A stretch of DNA of 64,000 nucleotides from Candidatus Symbiobacter mobilis CR (GTDB lineage Bacteria > Pseudomonadota > Gammaproteobacteria > Burkholderiales > Burkholderiaceae_C). The notes under the pieces were generated by a model. It ran no database searches and had not been told where the DNA came from. It was given only the letters and a program-made list of their open reading frames with translations. How positions within the stretch are numbered: position 1 is the first letter of the stretch; every line of letters starts with the position of its first letter. Shown here piece by piece: positions 25,545 to 35,800 of the stretch. Position numbers and translations under genes: made by a program. Location of the stretch: NCBI RefSeq assembly GCF_000477435.1, contig NC_022576.1, forward strand, positions 2,480,001-2,544,000, given 5' to 3'.

Positions 25545-27164
25545 ATGTTCAAAATCAGTACTGCCCACAGCCTAACCGCGAAGCCTACTACAGCCGCAGT
25601 GGCCCTGGCCGATCAAGCGCTGCGTGATTTGGGCGGCCAGATACCGCGTGCTGCACTGTTGTTTTCGACTTTTGGCCGCAACCATACCGAATTGCTATGC
25701 GAGCTCAAACGCATTTTGCCCGATTGCCCGATCGTCGGCGGCAGCTCCAACGGCGAAGTTTCGCGAACTCAGGGCTACAGAGTCAGCTCAAGCCTACTCA
25801 TCCTGTTTGCCAGCGACAGCATCAGCATTCGCGCTGGCGTTCTACGTAATTTGGCGTTTGAGGACGAAGCGTACAACATGGAGAGCGCCACCCAGCAATT
25901 ACAGCAGCAGGGTTTTATTACCGCAAGTAGCAATCTGGCAGAGTCGAAAGCCCGCCCAGTGTTGGGATTGCTTTTTCCTGACGGCATCGGACTGGATGGC
26001 GAGTCGGTAGTCAGGCTGTTTGTCAGCCAATTTCCAGGTACGCGATTTTTCGGCGGTGCCACTGCTGAAAACTTCACGATGGCATCCACAGAGCAGTTCT
26101 TTAACGAGGAGGTGCTGCACAACGCCGTGCCTTTTTTGCTGCTGAGTGGCCCGTTACGCTACCAGTGGGCGGTCACCCAGGGTTTGAGTTCGGGCTGGCA
26201 CGCAGTAGGTGAGCGGTTGAACGCAGAGTGCGATGGCAAGTGGATCAAGACTATTGCCAGTCGTCCCGCCATAGATTATTTGGCATCACGCTACCGCCTG
26301 CAAGGTGGACAGTTATCAGTCTGTCACCCGTTTGTGATTTATCCTGAGCGCGAGAAAAACGACCACTACTTTCGCGATGTTGTTCGATATTCCGAAGATA
26401 CCGGTGCATTGGAGTCGATTCAGTTATTGCCTAGTGAGTGTCAAATTCAACTCACTGAACCCGACCCGGCTGCCATACTGGCCGTGTCACGTCAAAATAT
26501 CTTATCAGCCCTGGCGCATTTTCCGGGAGCGTATACGCCAGCCGGGGTATTGTGGTTTTCGTGTATCAGCCGCGCATTGGTGCTGGATAGCGATGCAGCA
26601 AGCGAATTCAGTACCGCGACAGACATGATCGAATCAACCCTGCCAATTGCGGGCTTTTACACCTATGGCGAAATTGCACCGGGTGGGCCACAAAATATAT
26701 CCACCTATCACAGCTCTACTTTGGTCACCCTGCTGTTGGGTGAAGAACCCAAAACCGACCTTGGCATCTTTGGGCAGACCAAACAATTCTTGATCGACAA
26801 CCTGAAGAAGGATAACTTGGCACTAACGCAGGCATTGGCTGAGTCACAGGCAAAAGTCAATAATCTGCAAAATGAACTTGGCCTCTTACAGGCACTGGAA
26901 CGTATCGGCGGGCACAGCAAAACCGAGTTGAACGCACTTCTGCGCACACTGGCGCTGAAACTGGTATGCGACGTGCTGAACACCCGGTTTGCTGACTTCA
27001 AGCGTTTGGCCCTCAAAGGCGATCCACCCGTGCTCAACCGCACCGGCTTGGCGCGACTGGTCAATGACATGCACCAAAAACAGCTCGGCAAACCTTTTCC
27101 ACTGACGTTGAAACAACTGACGCACATCCTGACAGATTTTGGCGATGCTAACAAGTTGTATTGA
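25545..27164 (+). CDS. FIST-domain sensory protein
   Basis: A 539-residue cytoplasmic protein. Residues about 20-220 match FIST_N (PRAALLFSTFGRNHTELLCELKRILPDCPIVGGSSNGEV; LLFPDGIGLDGESVVRLF; GTRFFGGATAENF). Residues about 225-390 match FIST_C (PIAGFYTYGEIAPGGPQNISTYHSSTLVTLLLG). A coiled-coil segment (KDNLALTQALAESQAKVNNLQNE) and a helical C-terminal domain of about 100 residues follow; FIST is often fused to signalling domains, but this tail is not a recognised one. FIST is thought to bind small ligands such as amino acids. The ribosome site is GAGAGGAAG. It could report cell status to the surrounding surface genes. Confidence 0.85.
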   Translation: MFKISTAHSLTAKPTTAAVALADQALRDLGGQIPRAALLFSTFGRNHTELLCELKRILPDCPIVGGSSNGEVSRTQGYRVSSSLLILFASDSISIRAGVLRNLAFEDEAYNMESATQQLQQQGFITASSNLAESKARPVLGLLFPDGIGLDGESVVRLFVSQFPGTRFFGGATAENFTMASTEQFFNEEVLHNAVPFLLLSGPLRYQWAVTQGLSSGWHAVGERLNAECDGKWIKTIASRPAIDYLASRYRLQGGQLSVCHPFVIYPEREKNDHYFRDVVRYSEDTGALESIQLLPSECQIQLTEPDPAAILAVSRQNILSALAHFPGAYTPAGVLWFSCISRALVLDSDAASEFSTATDMIESTLPIAGFYTYGEIAPGGPQNISTYHSSTLVTLLLGEEPKTDLGIFGQTKQFLIDNLKKDNLALTQALAESQAKVNNLQNELGLLQALERIGGHSKTELNALLRTLALKLVCDVLNTRFADFKRLALKGDPPVLNRTGLARLVNDMHQKQLGKPFPLTLKQLTHILTDFGDANKLY

Positions 27165-27435
27165 TTGAACTTTTTCTGAAATTTTTCCTTGCGTAAAGCG
27201 AAAAAATAAAATTCGGTCATTTGCGCGATGCGCGCACTGCTCGTATATATTTTGCGATCCGAAGCGATATTTCGGAGTCCAGACCCACTCATCAAAAGTG
27301 TAGCTTATCAATAATTTGGAGGATCGCATTACACGAAATACCGCCATTCCGCGATTGGCGGCTCTAATTTGTGATCTATACACTTCTGCAATCTTGCCCT
27401 AATTTATTGATAAGTTACCTTTTCAGGAGGATGAT
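27165..27435 (+). promoter_or_regulatory. Structured 270-bp leader or small element
   Basis: A gene-free stretch with several inverted repeats: TGCGC/GCGCA near 27222-27236; CCGAA/TTCGG near 27258-27275; CCGCCA (27341-27346) with TGGCGG (27356-27361); and enclosing the last, CTTATCAATAA (27304-27314) with its perfect complement at 27404-27414. The outer arm ends 10 bp before the AGGAGG of the following TTG-initiated gene. It may be a structured leader RNA or a small inverted-repeat (MITE-like) insertion. Confidence 0.5.
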
Positions 27436-28548
27436 TTGAGAGTATTACATTTTTATAAGACATCTTTTCCAGATTCGATGGGAGGGGTCGAACAAGTCAT
27501 TCATCAACTTGCGCGCGGAATAAGTACACTTGGAATTAACACGCATGTGTTGTCTCTGACGTCAGGTCGTGAATTAAAAACTATTAAAATTGAAGGATAT
27601 TTTGTACATCGCGCACAATGCCACTTTTATGTCGCTTCAACGGGTTTCTCGGCCACTGTATTCCATCACTTTACCCAGTTGTCCAAGGATGTTGATATTA
27701 TTCACTATCACTATCCTTGGCCATTGATGGATTTGGTTCACTTTGTAACCAGAGTCAAAAAGCCAACAGTGGTGACATACCACGCGGACATTGTACGACA
27801 AAAGCATCTTTTCAATATTTATCGTCCGTTGCAAGAGCGATTTTTAAACAGCGTTGACAAAATTATTGCCACTTCATCCAACTATTATGCAAGCAGTCCT
27901 GTACTACAAAAATTCGCACAGAAGGTTAGTGTGATTCCTATAGGTCTGGATAAAGCCACCTACCCAGAGCCATCGGTTGAAAAAGTGAAGTATTGGCATC
28001 AAAGGTTTGGATCGAAATTCTTTCTTTTTGTAGGTGTGTTGCGGCACTATAAAGGCCTTCATACATTGCTCAAAGCATCGGAAAATGTGGAATTTCCAGT
28101 GGTCATTGTTGGTAATGGACCACTAGAAAAATCCTTAAAGCATCATGCCATGAAGCTAGGCTTGAGTCAAGTTCATTTTTTGGGCTACTTATCCAACGAA
28201 GACAAGGTCGCCTTGTTAACACTGTGCTATGGGATTGTTTTTCCGTCACATTTACGTTCTGAGGCCTTTGGTATTACGCTACTTGAAGGTGCGATGTTTG
28301 GCAAACCCATGATTTCCAGCGAGATTGGCACGGGAACGACTTCTATCAATATTGCTGGTGAAACGGGCCTTGTTGTTCCTCCTGCCGATCACCATGCCTT
28401 GAAGCAAGCGATGCTTTACTTATGGCAGCATCCTGATGAAGCTATAGCAATGGGAAAGCGGTCTAAAACTAAATACCAAACTCATTTTACTGCTGATCGA
28501 ATGGTGAAGTCCTACATTGATATTTATAATCAATTATTAACTGCATAA
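27436..28548 (+). CDS. Glycosyltransferase family 4
   Basis: A 370-residue GT-B enzyme: an N-terminal domain with FPDSMGGVEQVIHQLARG (nucleotide-sugar loop), then a C-terminal Rossmann domain with FFLFVGVLRHYKGLHTLLKA, VIVGNGPLEKSL and SHLRSEAFGITLLEGAMFGKPMISS (the E-x7-E catalytic motif). Translation starts at TTG, with AGGAGG 5 nt upstream; no in-frame ATG lies nearby upstream. It probably adds a hexose to the glycan on the cytoplasmic side. kpsE-type genes follow 60 bp later on the same strand. Confidence 0.88.
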   Translation: MRVLHFYKTSFPDSMGGVEQVIHQLARGISTLGINTHVLSLTSGRELKTIKIEGYFVHRAQCHFYVASTGFSATVFHHFTQLSKDVDIIHYHYPWPLMDLVHFVTRVKKPTVVTYHADIVRQKHLFNIYRPLQERFLNSVDKIIATSSNYYASSPVLQKFAQKVSVIPIGLDKATYPEPSVEKVKYWHQRFGSKFFLFVGVLRHYKGLHTLLKASENVEFPVVIVGNGPLEKSLKHHAMKLGLSQVHFLGYLSNEDKVALLTLCYGIVFPSHLRSEAFGITLLEGAMFGKPMISSEIGTGTTSINIAGETGLVVPPADHHALKQAMLYLWQHPDEAIAMGKRSKTKYQTHFTADRMVKSYIDIYNQLLTA

Positions 28549-28609
28549 AATATATGTAATTTTCATAAAAGGCTTTGCATGCCCTGACAGCTTCCAGCGC
28601 ATTCTTTCC

Positions 28610-29719
28610 ATGATCAAGCAGCATAAATTTCGCTTATGTATCGTCCATTGGATTTTTGTCTTTACGGTACTTGCGCCAACCTGTTGGGCTATTATTTATT
28701 ACACGCTGATTGCATCGGATGTTTATATTTCAGAAGCTCGGTTCGTGGTGCGCAATCCGCAGCGTCAATTGCAGAGCGGCCTGGGGGCATTTCTACAAAA
28801 CACGGGGTTTACCCGTTCACAAGACGACACTTATTCAGTACATGATTACATTATGTCTCGTGATGCACTCACTGAACTTGATCGCCAGTTGGCAGTGCGC
28901 AAAGCATATTCAAGTACAGCGGTTGACGTGATGAATCGCTTTCCAGGGCTGGATTGGGATGATAGCTTTGAGGCTTTTCATCGCTACTACCAGCGTCATA
29001 TCAGTATCGAGTACAACACCGTTTCCTCCATCTCGGTGCTGCAAGTTCGGTCTTTTACTGCTGCCGATTCATTCGCAATTAACGAGTTATTGCTAAAAAT
29101 GGGGGAGCGATTGGTGAATAATCTCAACGATCGCAGTCGTCAAGACTTGATTGCTGTGGCACAGCAGGAAGTTCTTGTTGCAGAAAACAGATCCAAGGCT
29201 GCTGCCTTAGCGCTGTCATCATTTCGTTCACGACAATCGGTTTTTGACCCTGATCGGCAGTCTGCCATGCAACTGCAAGGCGTGGCTAAATTACAGGAAG
29301 AGTTATTTGCCAGTGAGGCTCAACTTGCACAACTCCGGCAAATATCACCCAACAATCCAAACATCAAGGCACTGGAAGGTTATGTCTCCAACATTCGAAA
29401 AACAATAGACAAAGAAAAAACGCGAGTTACGGGCAGCGCCGGTTCGCTAACTACAAAGTCTGCCAGTTATGACCGTTTTGTGCTGGAAAAGAGCTTTGCT
29501 GATCGGCAACTTGCCACGGCGTTGGCTTCGCTGGAAACTGCAAAAAGTGAGGCTGTCAGAAAGCAACTTTATCTTGAGCGGCTTGTGCAACCCAATCTGC
29601 CTGATCATGCCATGGAGCCTCGCCGCCTTCGTTCTGTTGTGACTGTGTTTTTGCTGGGGCTATTGTCTTGGGGTGTCATCAGTCTTCTTGTTGCCAGCAT
29701 CAAAGAACACCAGGAATAG
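28610..29719 (+). CDS. kpsE: Capsule export inner-membrane adaptor (KpsE/CtrB/BexC type)
   Basis: A 369-residue protein with one membrane helix at each end (FVFTVLAPTCWAIIYYTLIA near residue 20 and VTVFLLGLLSWGVISLLVAS near the C-terminus) and a long periplasmic coiled-coil part between them. This is the polysaccharide co-polymerase layout of KpsE/CtrB proteins. The start of the periplasmic part (DVYISEARFVVRNPQ) is a family hallmark. It should bridge the KpsM/KpsT transporter to the outer-membrane exporter encoded at 19.2 kb. It is 20 bp upstream of the permease gene. Confidence 0.9.
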   Translation: MIKQHKFRLCIVHWIFVFTVLAPTCWAIIYYTLIASDVYISEARFVVRNPQRQLQSGLGAFLQNTGFTRSQDDTYSVHDYIMSRDALTELDRQLAVRKAYSSTAVDVMNRFPGLDWDDSFEAFHRYYQRHISIEYNTVSSISVLQVRSFTAADSFAINELLLKMGERLVNNLNDRSRQDLIAVAQQEVLVAENRSKAAALALSSFRSRQSVFDPDRQSAMQLQGVAKLQEELFASEAQLAQLRQISPNNPNIKALEGYVSNIRKTIDKEKTRVTGSAGSLTTKSASYDRFVLEKSFADRQLATALASLETAKSEAVRKQLYLERLVQPNLPDHAMEPRRLRSVVTVFLLGLLSWGVISLLVASIKEHQE

Positions 29720-29739
29720 TTTTCTACGCATAGTCTTCC

Positions 29740-30531
29740 ATGGCATCGCCAACTTCTCTATTGCATGCACTGACCATCCAGCGGCGTGTGCTGTACGCTC
29801 TGTTGATGCGCGAAATCATTACCCGCTTTGGGCGTAAAAATCTGGGTGTATTGTGGGTTTTTGTAGAACCGATGATTTTTACTTTGGGTGTCGCAGCACT
29901 TTGGATGGGGGCAGGGTTTCATCATGGTTCAAGCATTCCTATCGTCGCATTTGCCATCACGGGTTACTCATCGGTCTTGCTTTGGCGAAATTGTGCCAAC
30001 CAAAGCATGGGCGCTATTGCGTCTAATCTGGGTTTGCTCTACCACCGCAATGTGCGTGTGATTGATGTTTTTTTTATTCGTAGCGTCATTGAAATGACTG
30101 GGGCAACCACTTCATTCGCAGTGTTGTCATTACTGCTGATAGGAATGGGTTGGATGCAGCCCCCTGTTGATACGCTGACAGTCATTTTCGGTTGGTTCAT
30201 GTTGGCTTGGTTCGGCACTGTCCTTGCCATGTTGATCGGGGCCGGTACAGCCTACAGTCATCTTGTCGAAAAACTTTGGCCACCGGCTTCGTACCTGCTG
30301 TTCCCGCTGTCTGGTGCAGCCTATATGGTTGAGTGGTTGCCAACGCAAGTGCAACAATATGTCCTATTATTGCCAATGGTACATGGTATAGAAATTCTTC
30401 GGGAGGGCTATTTTGGCAATGCAGTGAGAACTCACTACAACATGGGTTACATGGCGACCTGCTGTCTGGTATTGACCTTGGCTGCCTTGTACATGGTGCG
30501 CGAAGCCGGACTACACGTTGAAACACGATGA
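29740..30531 (+). CDS. kpsM: Capsule polysaccharide ABC permease (KpsM/CtrC/BexB type)
   Basis: A 263-residue inner-membrane protein with six predicted helices, of the ABC-2 permease family. Diagnostic stretches are LLMREIITRFGRKNLGVLWVFVEP (cytoplasmic N-terminal amphipathic segment), YHRNVRVIDVFFIRSVIEM and LPMVHGIEILREGYFG. It carries the finished lipid-linked polysaccharide across the inner membrane. Its stop overlaps the start of the ATPase gene by 4 bp. Confidence 0.92.
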   Translation: MASPTSLLHALTIQRRVLYALLMREIITRFGRKNLGVLWVFVEPMIFTLGVAALWMGAGFHHGSSIPIVAFAITGYSSVLLWRNCANQSMGAIASNLGLLYHRNVRVIDVFFIRSVIEMTGATTSFAVLSLLLIGMGWMQPPVDTLTVIFGWFMLAWFGTVLAMLIGAGTAYSHLVEKLWPPASYLLFPLSGAAYMVEWLPTQVQQYVLLLPMVHGIEILREGYFGNAVRTHYNMGYMATCCLVLTLAALYMVREAGLHVETR

Positions 30532-31181
30532 TTTCCATCGAGAATATTTGCAAGTCGTACAAAACACGGTTGGGTTTGCGCACCGTACTGGATCGGATTA
30601 ACTTGCGGTTGGAGCGGGGCAGGAACATCGGCATCCTGGGACGCAACGGCGCAGGCAAATCAACTTTGATTCGCTTGATGAGTGGCGCTGAACATCCAAC
30701 CTCCGGCACTATTCGACGAGAAATGAGCGTGTCTTGGCCGTTGGCATTTGGTGGGGCGTTTCAGTCGCACCTCACGGGTCTGGATAATCTTAAATTTGTA
30801 TGTCGTGTCTATGGCGTTGACCACAAACCACTGATACCCTTTGTTGAGGAATTTACCGAGTTGGGGGTCTATTTTCGTGAGCCTGTGTTGCACTATTCGC
30901 AAGGCATGTTGACTCGACTGGCATTTGCGCTGTCAATGGCCATTGAGTTTGATTGTTTTTTGATAGACGAGGCTATGGTTGTTGGCGACGCACGATTTCA
31001 CGAACGGTGTCATTGGGAGTTATTTCACAAACGCAAGGATCGTGCGTTTATATTGGTGACGCACGACGCAGACGTGATCAAGTTGTATTGCGAAAAGGCC
31101 GTAGTTCTTCATCAGGGTCAGTTATTTGAGTTTGAGACTGTCGATCATGCGTATAACTTTTACAAAACCCACACTCTGTAA
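30528..31181 (+). CDS. kpsT: Capsule polysaccharide ABC ATPase (KpsT/CtrD/BexA type)
   Basis: A 217-residue ATPase with Walker A GRNGAGKST, the signature region YSQGMLTRLAFALSMAI (SQGM in place of SGGQ, as in KpsT), Walker B DCFLIDEAMVVGD and the switch His in LVTHDADVIKLY. The short length and the GDARFHERC motif mark the capsule-type rather than the O-antigen Wzt-type ATPase, which has a carbohydrate-binding tail. It powers KpsM, to which it is translationally coupled. Confidence 0.93.
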   Translation: MISIENICKSYKTRLGLRTVLDRINLRLERGRNIGILGRNGAGKSTLIRLMSGAEHPTSGTIRREMSVSWPLAFGGAFQSHLTGLDNLKFVCRVYGVDHKPLIPFVEEFTELGVYFREPVLHYSQGMLTRLAFALSMAIEFDCFLIDEAMVVGDARFHERCHWELFHKRKDRAFILVTHDADVIKLYCEKAVVLHQGQLFEFETVDHAYNFYKTHTL

Positions 31182-31193
31182 TTGCTTGTAACA

Positions 31194-32708
31194 ATGTTGC
31201 GAATTCTTCTCGAATTGCGCCCGGCTTTGAATGGATACGCCGGAATCCCACAAGAAACGCGGCTCTTGTTTTGTGCTTTGAATTCGCTCGATGACATTAA
31301 TGTCGATGGGTTGATTCAAAGCAGCAATCGAGTGTTGGCCAAGGCACTGCCTGCTGGCATAGACTTGCAGCAGCATCCACTCAGTATTGATCAACAAATT
31401 AATTGCTTGTCCCGTGTTGTCATCTCGCTTCAGCCTGATCCCAAACCAAAACTGTTGGACAGAATCAGTGCGCAAATCGCATTGGTTCTATCGCTGCCAG
31501 CGCTCTTGGTACGCCATCTGGTGGGGCAAGATCAGCAACTGGGCAAGTTTGACGCAACACATTTTCAAGATTTTATCTGGCGCAGCATGTTTGAAAGAAC
31601 ATTGCCCGTTGAACACTTCAAACTGGTAACTCGTGCCGGTTTTCGCGTCTGTCGTGTGCCTTGGTCAGTGATGCATGTGTGTGCCTTGCTGACGAATCAG
31701 CTTGGCCATGCCTTGTACGCCAGGCTGGACACCAGTGACTTTGATGTGATGATCTCAGAAACTCCTTATCCGGCAACAGTTTCCAAGCGCACCACATTGG
31801 TGGTGCGCTACCACGATGCCATCCCTGTATTGATGCCTCACACCATCAACAACAGATCGATGCATCAGGCATCTCATTACCAGGCTTTGCGCAAAAACGT
31901 AGCGAGTGGTGCCTACTTTGCATGCGTCTCAGACACAACACGCAAAGATTTGATTTCGATCTTTCCTCAGGCCCAAGAGCGATCAGTCACCATTCACAAC
32001 ATGCTGTCGCCGCATTATTTTGACGACGCTTCACAACCGACTCGTATACCAGGCATTATTCAGTTACGCATGCACACTTGGCTGTCAGAGATGATTAGCC
32101 GACAACAACACTTTGGTTTGACCGCTGACGACGTGTCTCAGCCGTTGGAGTATTTGCTGATGGTGTCTACCATGGAACCGCGAAAAAACCACGCCACATT
32201 GCTGTCAGCCTGGGAACAACTCCGAGCGGATCGATTCCCTGATCTCAAACTCATCATTGTTGGCATGTTGGGATGGGACTATCTGGCAATAGTAAACAAG
32301 TGCATACCATGGCTGGAGCGTGGCCAATTGTTCATGCTGGAAGACGTGCTGCCAGAAGAGCTACGACTTTTGTACAAACATGCGCGTGCCACCGTGTGCC
32401 CCAGTTTTGGTGAGGGTTTTGATTTTTCAGGCGTAGAGGCAATGCGCTGTGGCGGAGTGGTTGCTGCGTCCAGTATTGCGGCTCATCTTGAGGTGTATGC
32501 GGAGGCCGCACAGTACTTTAGTCCCTATTCTGCCACTGAAGCCGCCACCGCCATAGCGCAGGTGATAGACCCCGCTGCACCAACCCGCAGACAAGAGCTT
32601 GTACAAGCAGGAGCGGATAGATCCAAAAAATACTTGCCGGAGGTCATACTTCCAAAATGGCATGACTTTTTTAGCAAGTTGTCAGGGAAGGCATGTCGGC
32701 TGTGCTGA
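31194..32708 (+). CDS. Glycosyltransferase, GT4-like
   Basis: 504 residues from the ATG at 31194; an in-frame TTG at 31182 is the alternative. N-terminal LLELRPALNGYAGIPQETRLLF, central TTLVVRYHDAIPVLMP, then the GT-B C-terminal domain YLLMVSTMEPRKNHATLLSAWEQL, LKLIIVGMLGWDY and CPSFGEGFDFSGVEAMRCGGVVAAS with a catalytic E-x7-E-like motif. This is the subfamily typical of capsule and O-antigen loci. It follows kpsT by 12 bp and ends the polysaccharide part of the island. Confidence 0.85.
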   Translation: MLRILLELRPALNGYAGIPQETRLLFCALNSLDDINVDGLIQSSNRVLAKALPAGIDLQQHPLSIDQQINCLSRVVISLQPDPKPKLLDRISAQIALVLSLPALLVRHLVGQDQQLGKFDATHFQDFIWRSMFERTLPVEHFKLVTRAGFRVCRVPWSVMHVCALLTNQLGHALYARLDTSDFDVMISETPYPATVSKRTTLVVRYHDAIPVLMPHTINNRSMHQASHYQALRKNVASGAYFACVSDTTRKDLISIFPQAQERSVTIHNMLSPHYFDDASQPTRIPGIIQLRMHTWLSEMISRQQHFGLTADDVSQPLEYLLMVSTMEPRKNHATLLSAWEQLRADRFPDLKLIIVGMLGWDYLAIVNKCIPWLERGQLFMLEDVLPEELRLLYKHARATVCPSFGEGFDFSGVEAMRCGGVVAASSIAAHLEVYAEAAQYFSPYSATEAATAIAQVIDPAAPTRRQELVQAGADRSKKYLPEVILPKWHDFFSKLSGKACRLC

Positions 32709-32849
32709 CGAGTGAGGAACAAAGGGCAAAAATGTTGCTGAGTGAGTAGTTGCGGCCAAATCTTGCCTATGTGCTGAATGTACTAGACGACCTGCCAACC
32801 AAATTTTGTTTTGATGAATGACCTGTAACCACTAAAGGAGATAAACACT

Positions 32850-35800
32850 ATGAGTACCAGCATTGTTTTTGTGGACACACGCGTTGCCGATTACCAAACC
32901 CTGATAGATGGCTTGGAGCCAGGGTCTGAGGTTTATTTGATTGATGAGCAGTCCGATGGGCTGGAGCAGATGGTGGCCAGCTTGAATGGGCGCTCTGGCA
33001 TTGATGCGCTGCATGTTATTTCGCACGGGAGTCAGGGATCGCTGTATTTGGGTAATACTGTACTGAACAATGGTAATTTGTCTGGTTACCTGAGCCAGTT
33101 GGCGAGTATTGGCGGTGCGCTGACGGATACGGGAGATATTTTGCTTTATGGTTGTAATGTGGCGCAAGGGGATGTGGGGGTGCAGTTTATAACGTCGTTG
33201 GCGCAGGCGACGGGGGCGGATGTGGCGGGGTCGGATGACCTTACCGGATCACAAGCATCTGCGGGTGATTGGTATCTGGAGACCAAGATAGGAAATGTAG
33301 AAGCCAGTCAAATTGACGTTCATCCAAATTTAGTACCAACACTCCCAGCTTTTGTTGAGACGCATATTGTATGGAATGGCAATACTTACATTGTGCCAGT
33401 CATTCCAGAACTAACCCCAACTAATGCTGGTAGCTTGTTCTATGTAAAAGATGCAGCAGGAAGTCACCTTACCAACATGGAACCTTATGATGTCAGCGTG
33501 CTCGCCGCGACGAGCATGGCCCTAGATTTTCTACAGGACATACGTGTTAATAGGCTTGATACCAAACTAGTTCCTCTCTTGGAAGACGTGAGGGGCGCGA
33601 TTGATACTGAAATCAATCTGCGCTATGTTCAGGGGGTAGCCGGAGCTGCTCTTGACGTTACGGGAACGCTTGGGAGTTTAGCTGTAGGGTTTCTCAAAGA
33701 GGCAGGTAAGATTATTGTTAAAAAAGTGTTCCCAAAGGTGGTAGAAAAATCTGCTGATATTTCTGATTTAGGTACAACCCTTGGTTCAATGACAAACACC
33801 GCAAGAGTTAAGTATGCAGAGATAGCAATGCTGAAGGAAGCAAGTGCCTTCCTAATGAATGCAAAACAAAGTCTGGAAAGCATCGTCTCAGCGCTTGATT
33901 CCAAGCAGCCGTTGTCAGCTCAAACATTTGATGCCCAGTGGATAGCAGATAACTACTACAAAGGATTTTTGGCAATAAAGAGTAGTCTTGGTGGTATTGA
34001 AGGTGTCAAGAATTTTCTTAAAGAGACTGCAGGAGATAGTCCGATACTTGACATTCTTGGAGATGGATCATTAGCCCTAACGAACGCATTCGCGGGTTTA
34101 ATTCCTTACGTTGGCACTTTAGTTGGCGCCGGGGTGAACGGATATAGTACTTACTTAAATATAGAGGAATATAATACTACTGCGAAAGCAATACGCAATA
34201 TTGACTTGGCGCTAGCGAATGCAATTGACGCTAGTGGTTCTATTTATAATGAAGAGATTCGTTCTCAAATTGAAAACTCTATTTTAGCCAGTCGACTTGA
34301 AAATCAAATTATCACAAAGAGTCCGCAGAGTCAGTTTATTCAATTAAGCGAAAGCGCTAGCGCGTCGGATATTCACACTGAGGGGACTTACAAGGTTCAA
34401 GAGTTCGGTGTCACCATCACGGATTCTGTCAAAATGAATTTGAAGTTTGGAGGTTTTTCGCAACCTGTTCAAGGTGTTGTTCAAATATTTAAGAATGATT
34501 CTCTTGTTGAAAACTTTAATGTAATCTCGAAAGACGGTCTGATTGAAATAAAGGAATTTAGTGGAACAGGGGACTACGTGGTTCGCTTTACGCAGGTCGG
34601 GGCAACGGCCTTGGACTATCAGGTTAAATTGGTCCTGGAGCCACGAGTAACAGAAATTAAGATTATCGATAATTCAGACCAGGATACAATTCCTGGATCG
34701 ATAGCATCGACAGCAACTATCGACCCCGATAGCGGATCGGTTCGGAGTGCTATTGAAGACGCAACTGATCAAGATTGGTATAAAGTTATCCTAAGCTCTT
34801 CAAAAGTATATACGATAGACATAGATGGGAGAACCTATGGCACCGACAAGCCTTTAGAAAAACAGGTAATTTATATCAGAGATGAATCAGGAAATATAAT
34901 TCAAGGTGCAACCGGGTCACCCAATGGCTGGCCCGCCAAATTTGAATTTCAACCCAATTCGAATGGAACATATTTTATATCAGTAGAAGGTCAAACAAGC
35001 GGTTATCAATCAGTCAATAACAAAGTGATATGGCTCAATGGTTTTGGTGGCTACCAAGTTACAGTCAATTCAAAGGTAGCGCCTGTTGAAGCAATTGATG
35101 ATTTTGGCAATGACCCAGCAAATGCAAATGTACTCAATACCGCTAGTAACCCGATTGCGGGCACAATACAAATCACCGGGGGTATTCAAAAAATATCGGA
35201 CGACGATTTTTTTAGAGTATATCTAGAGGCTAACAAAACCTATCTGGCTGCGGTGTATGGCAAGGATTCTGCCTTGGGTACCTTGGAAAATCCAGATATA
35301 GACTGTGATGTCTCGGTCTCCACTAAATATCTTTATTTCAACGCTCACGATGAGGGGCAGTTATTTACACCATCTCAGAGCGGCGACTACTACTTCAAAG
35401 TGGATTCCGAAGATGCTGGGAGTCGCACAGGTACATATACGTTGAAAGTCACTGCCTATGATTTGACTGTCGACTTGCTAGACAACATTTTGACAAGCGG
35501 AACAGTACCGACTAATGGCGTACCCTCAGCACCTTCAGCCATAAACCAGGTTGGCGATAAAGACTGGTTCAAAGCTACGCTGAATCCACAAGCTGACGTA
35601 GCGGGCTGGTCATATGGGCAATACGTCACTTATGACGCACGTGTCAACGAAGTGGATGATGGCATTCATTTGCAGGGCCGATATTTTTTTGATGCCGATG
35701 GCACTGCACTAACTGTGGACGGCGCATGTAGAGGGTCGTTTACAACATCTGTGCCGACCAGCGTATACCTACAGGTCAATGAATATGGTGATGGAATTGG

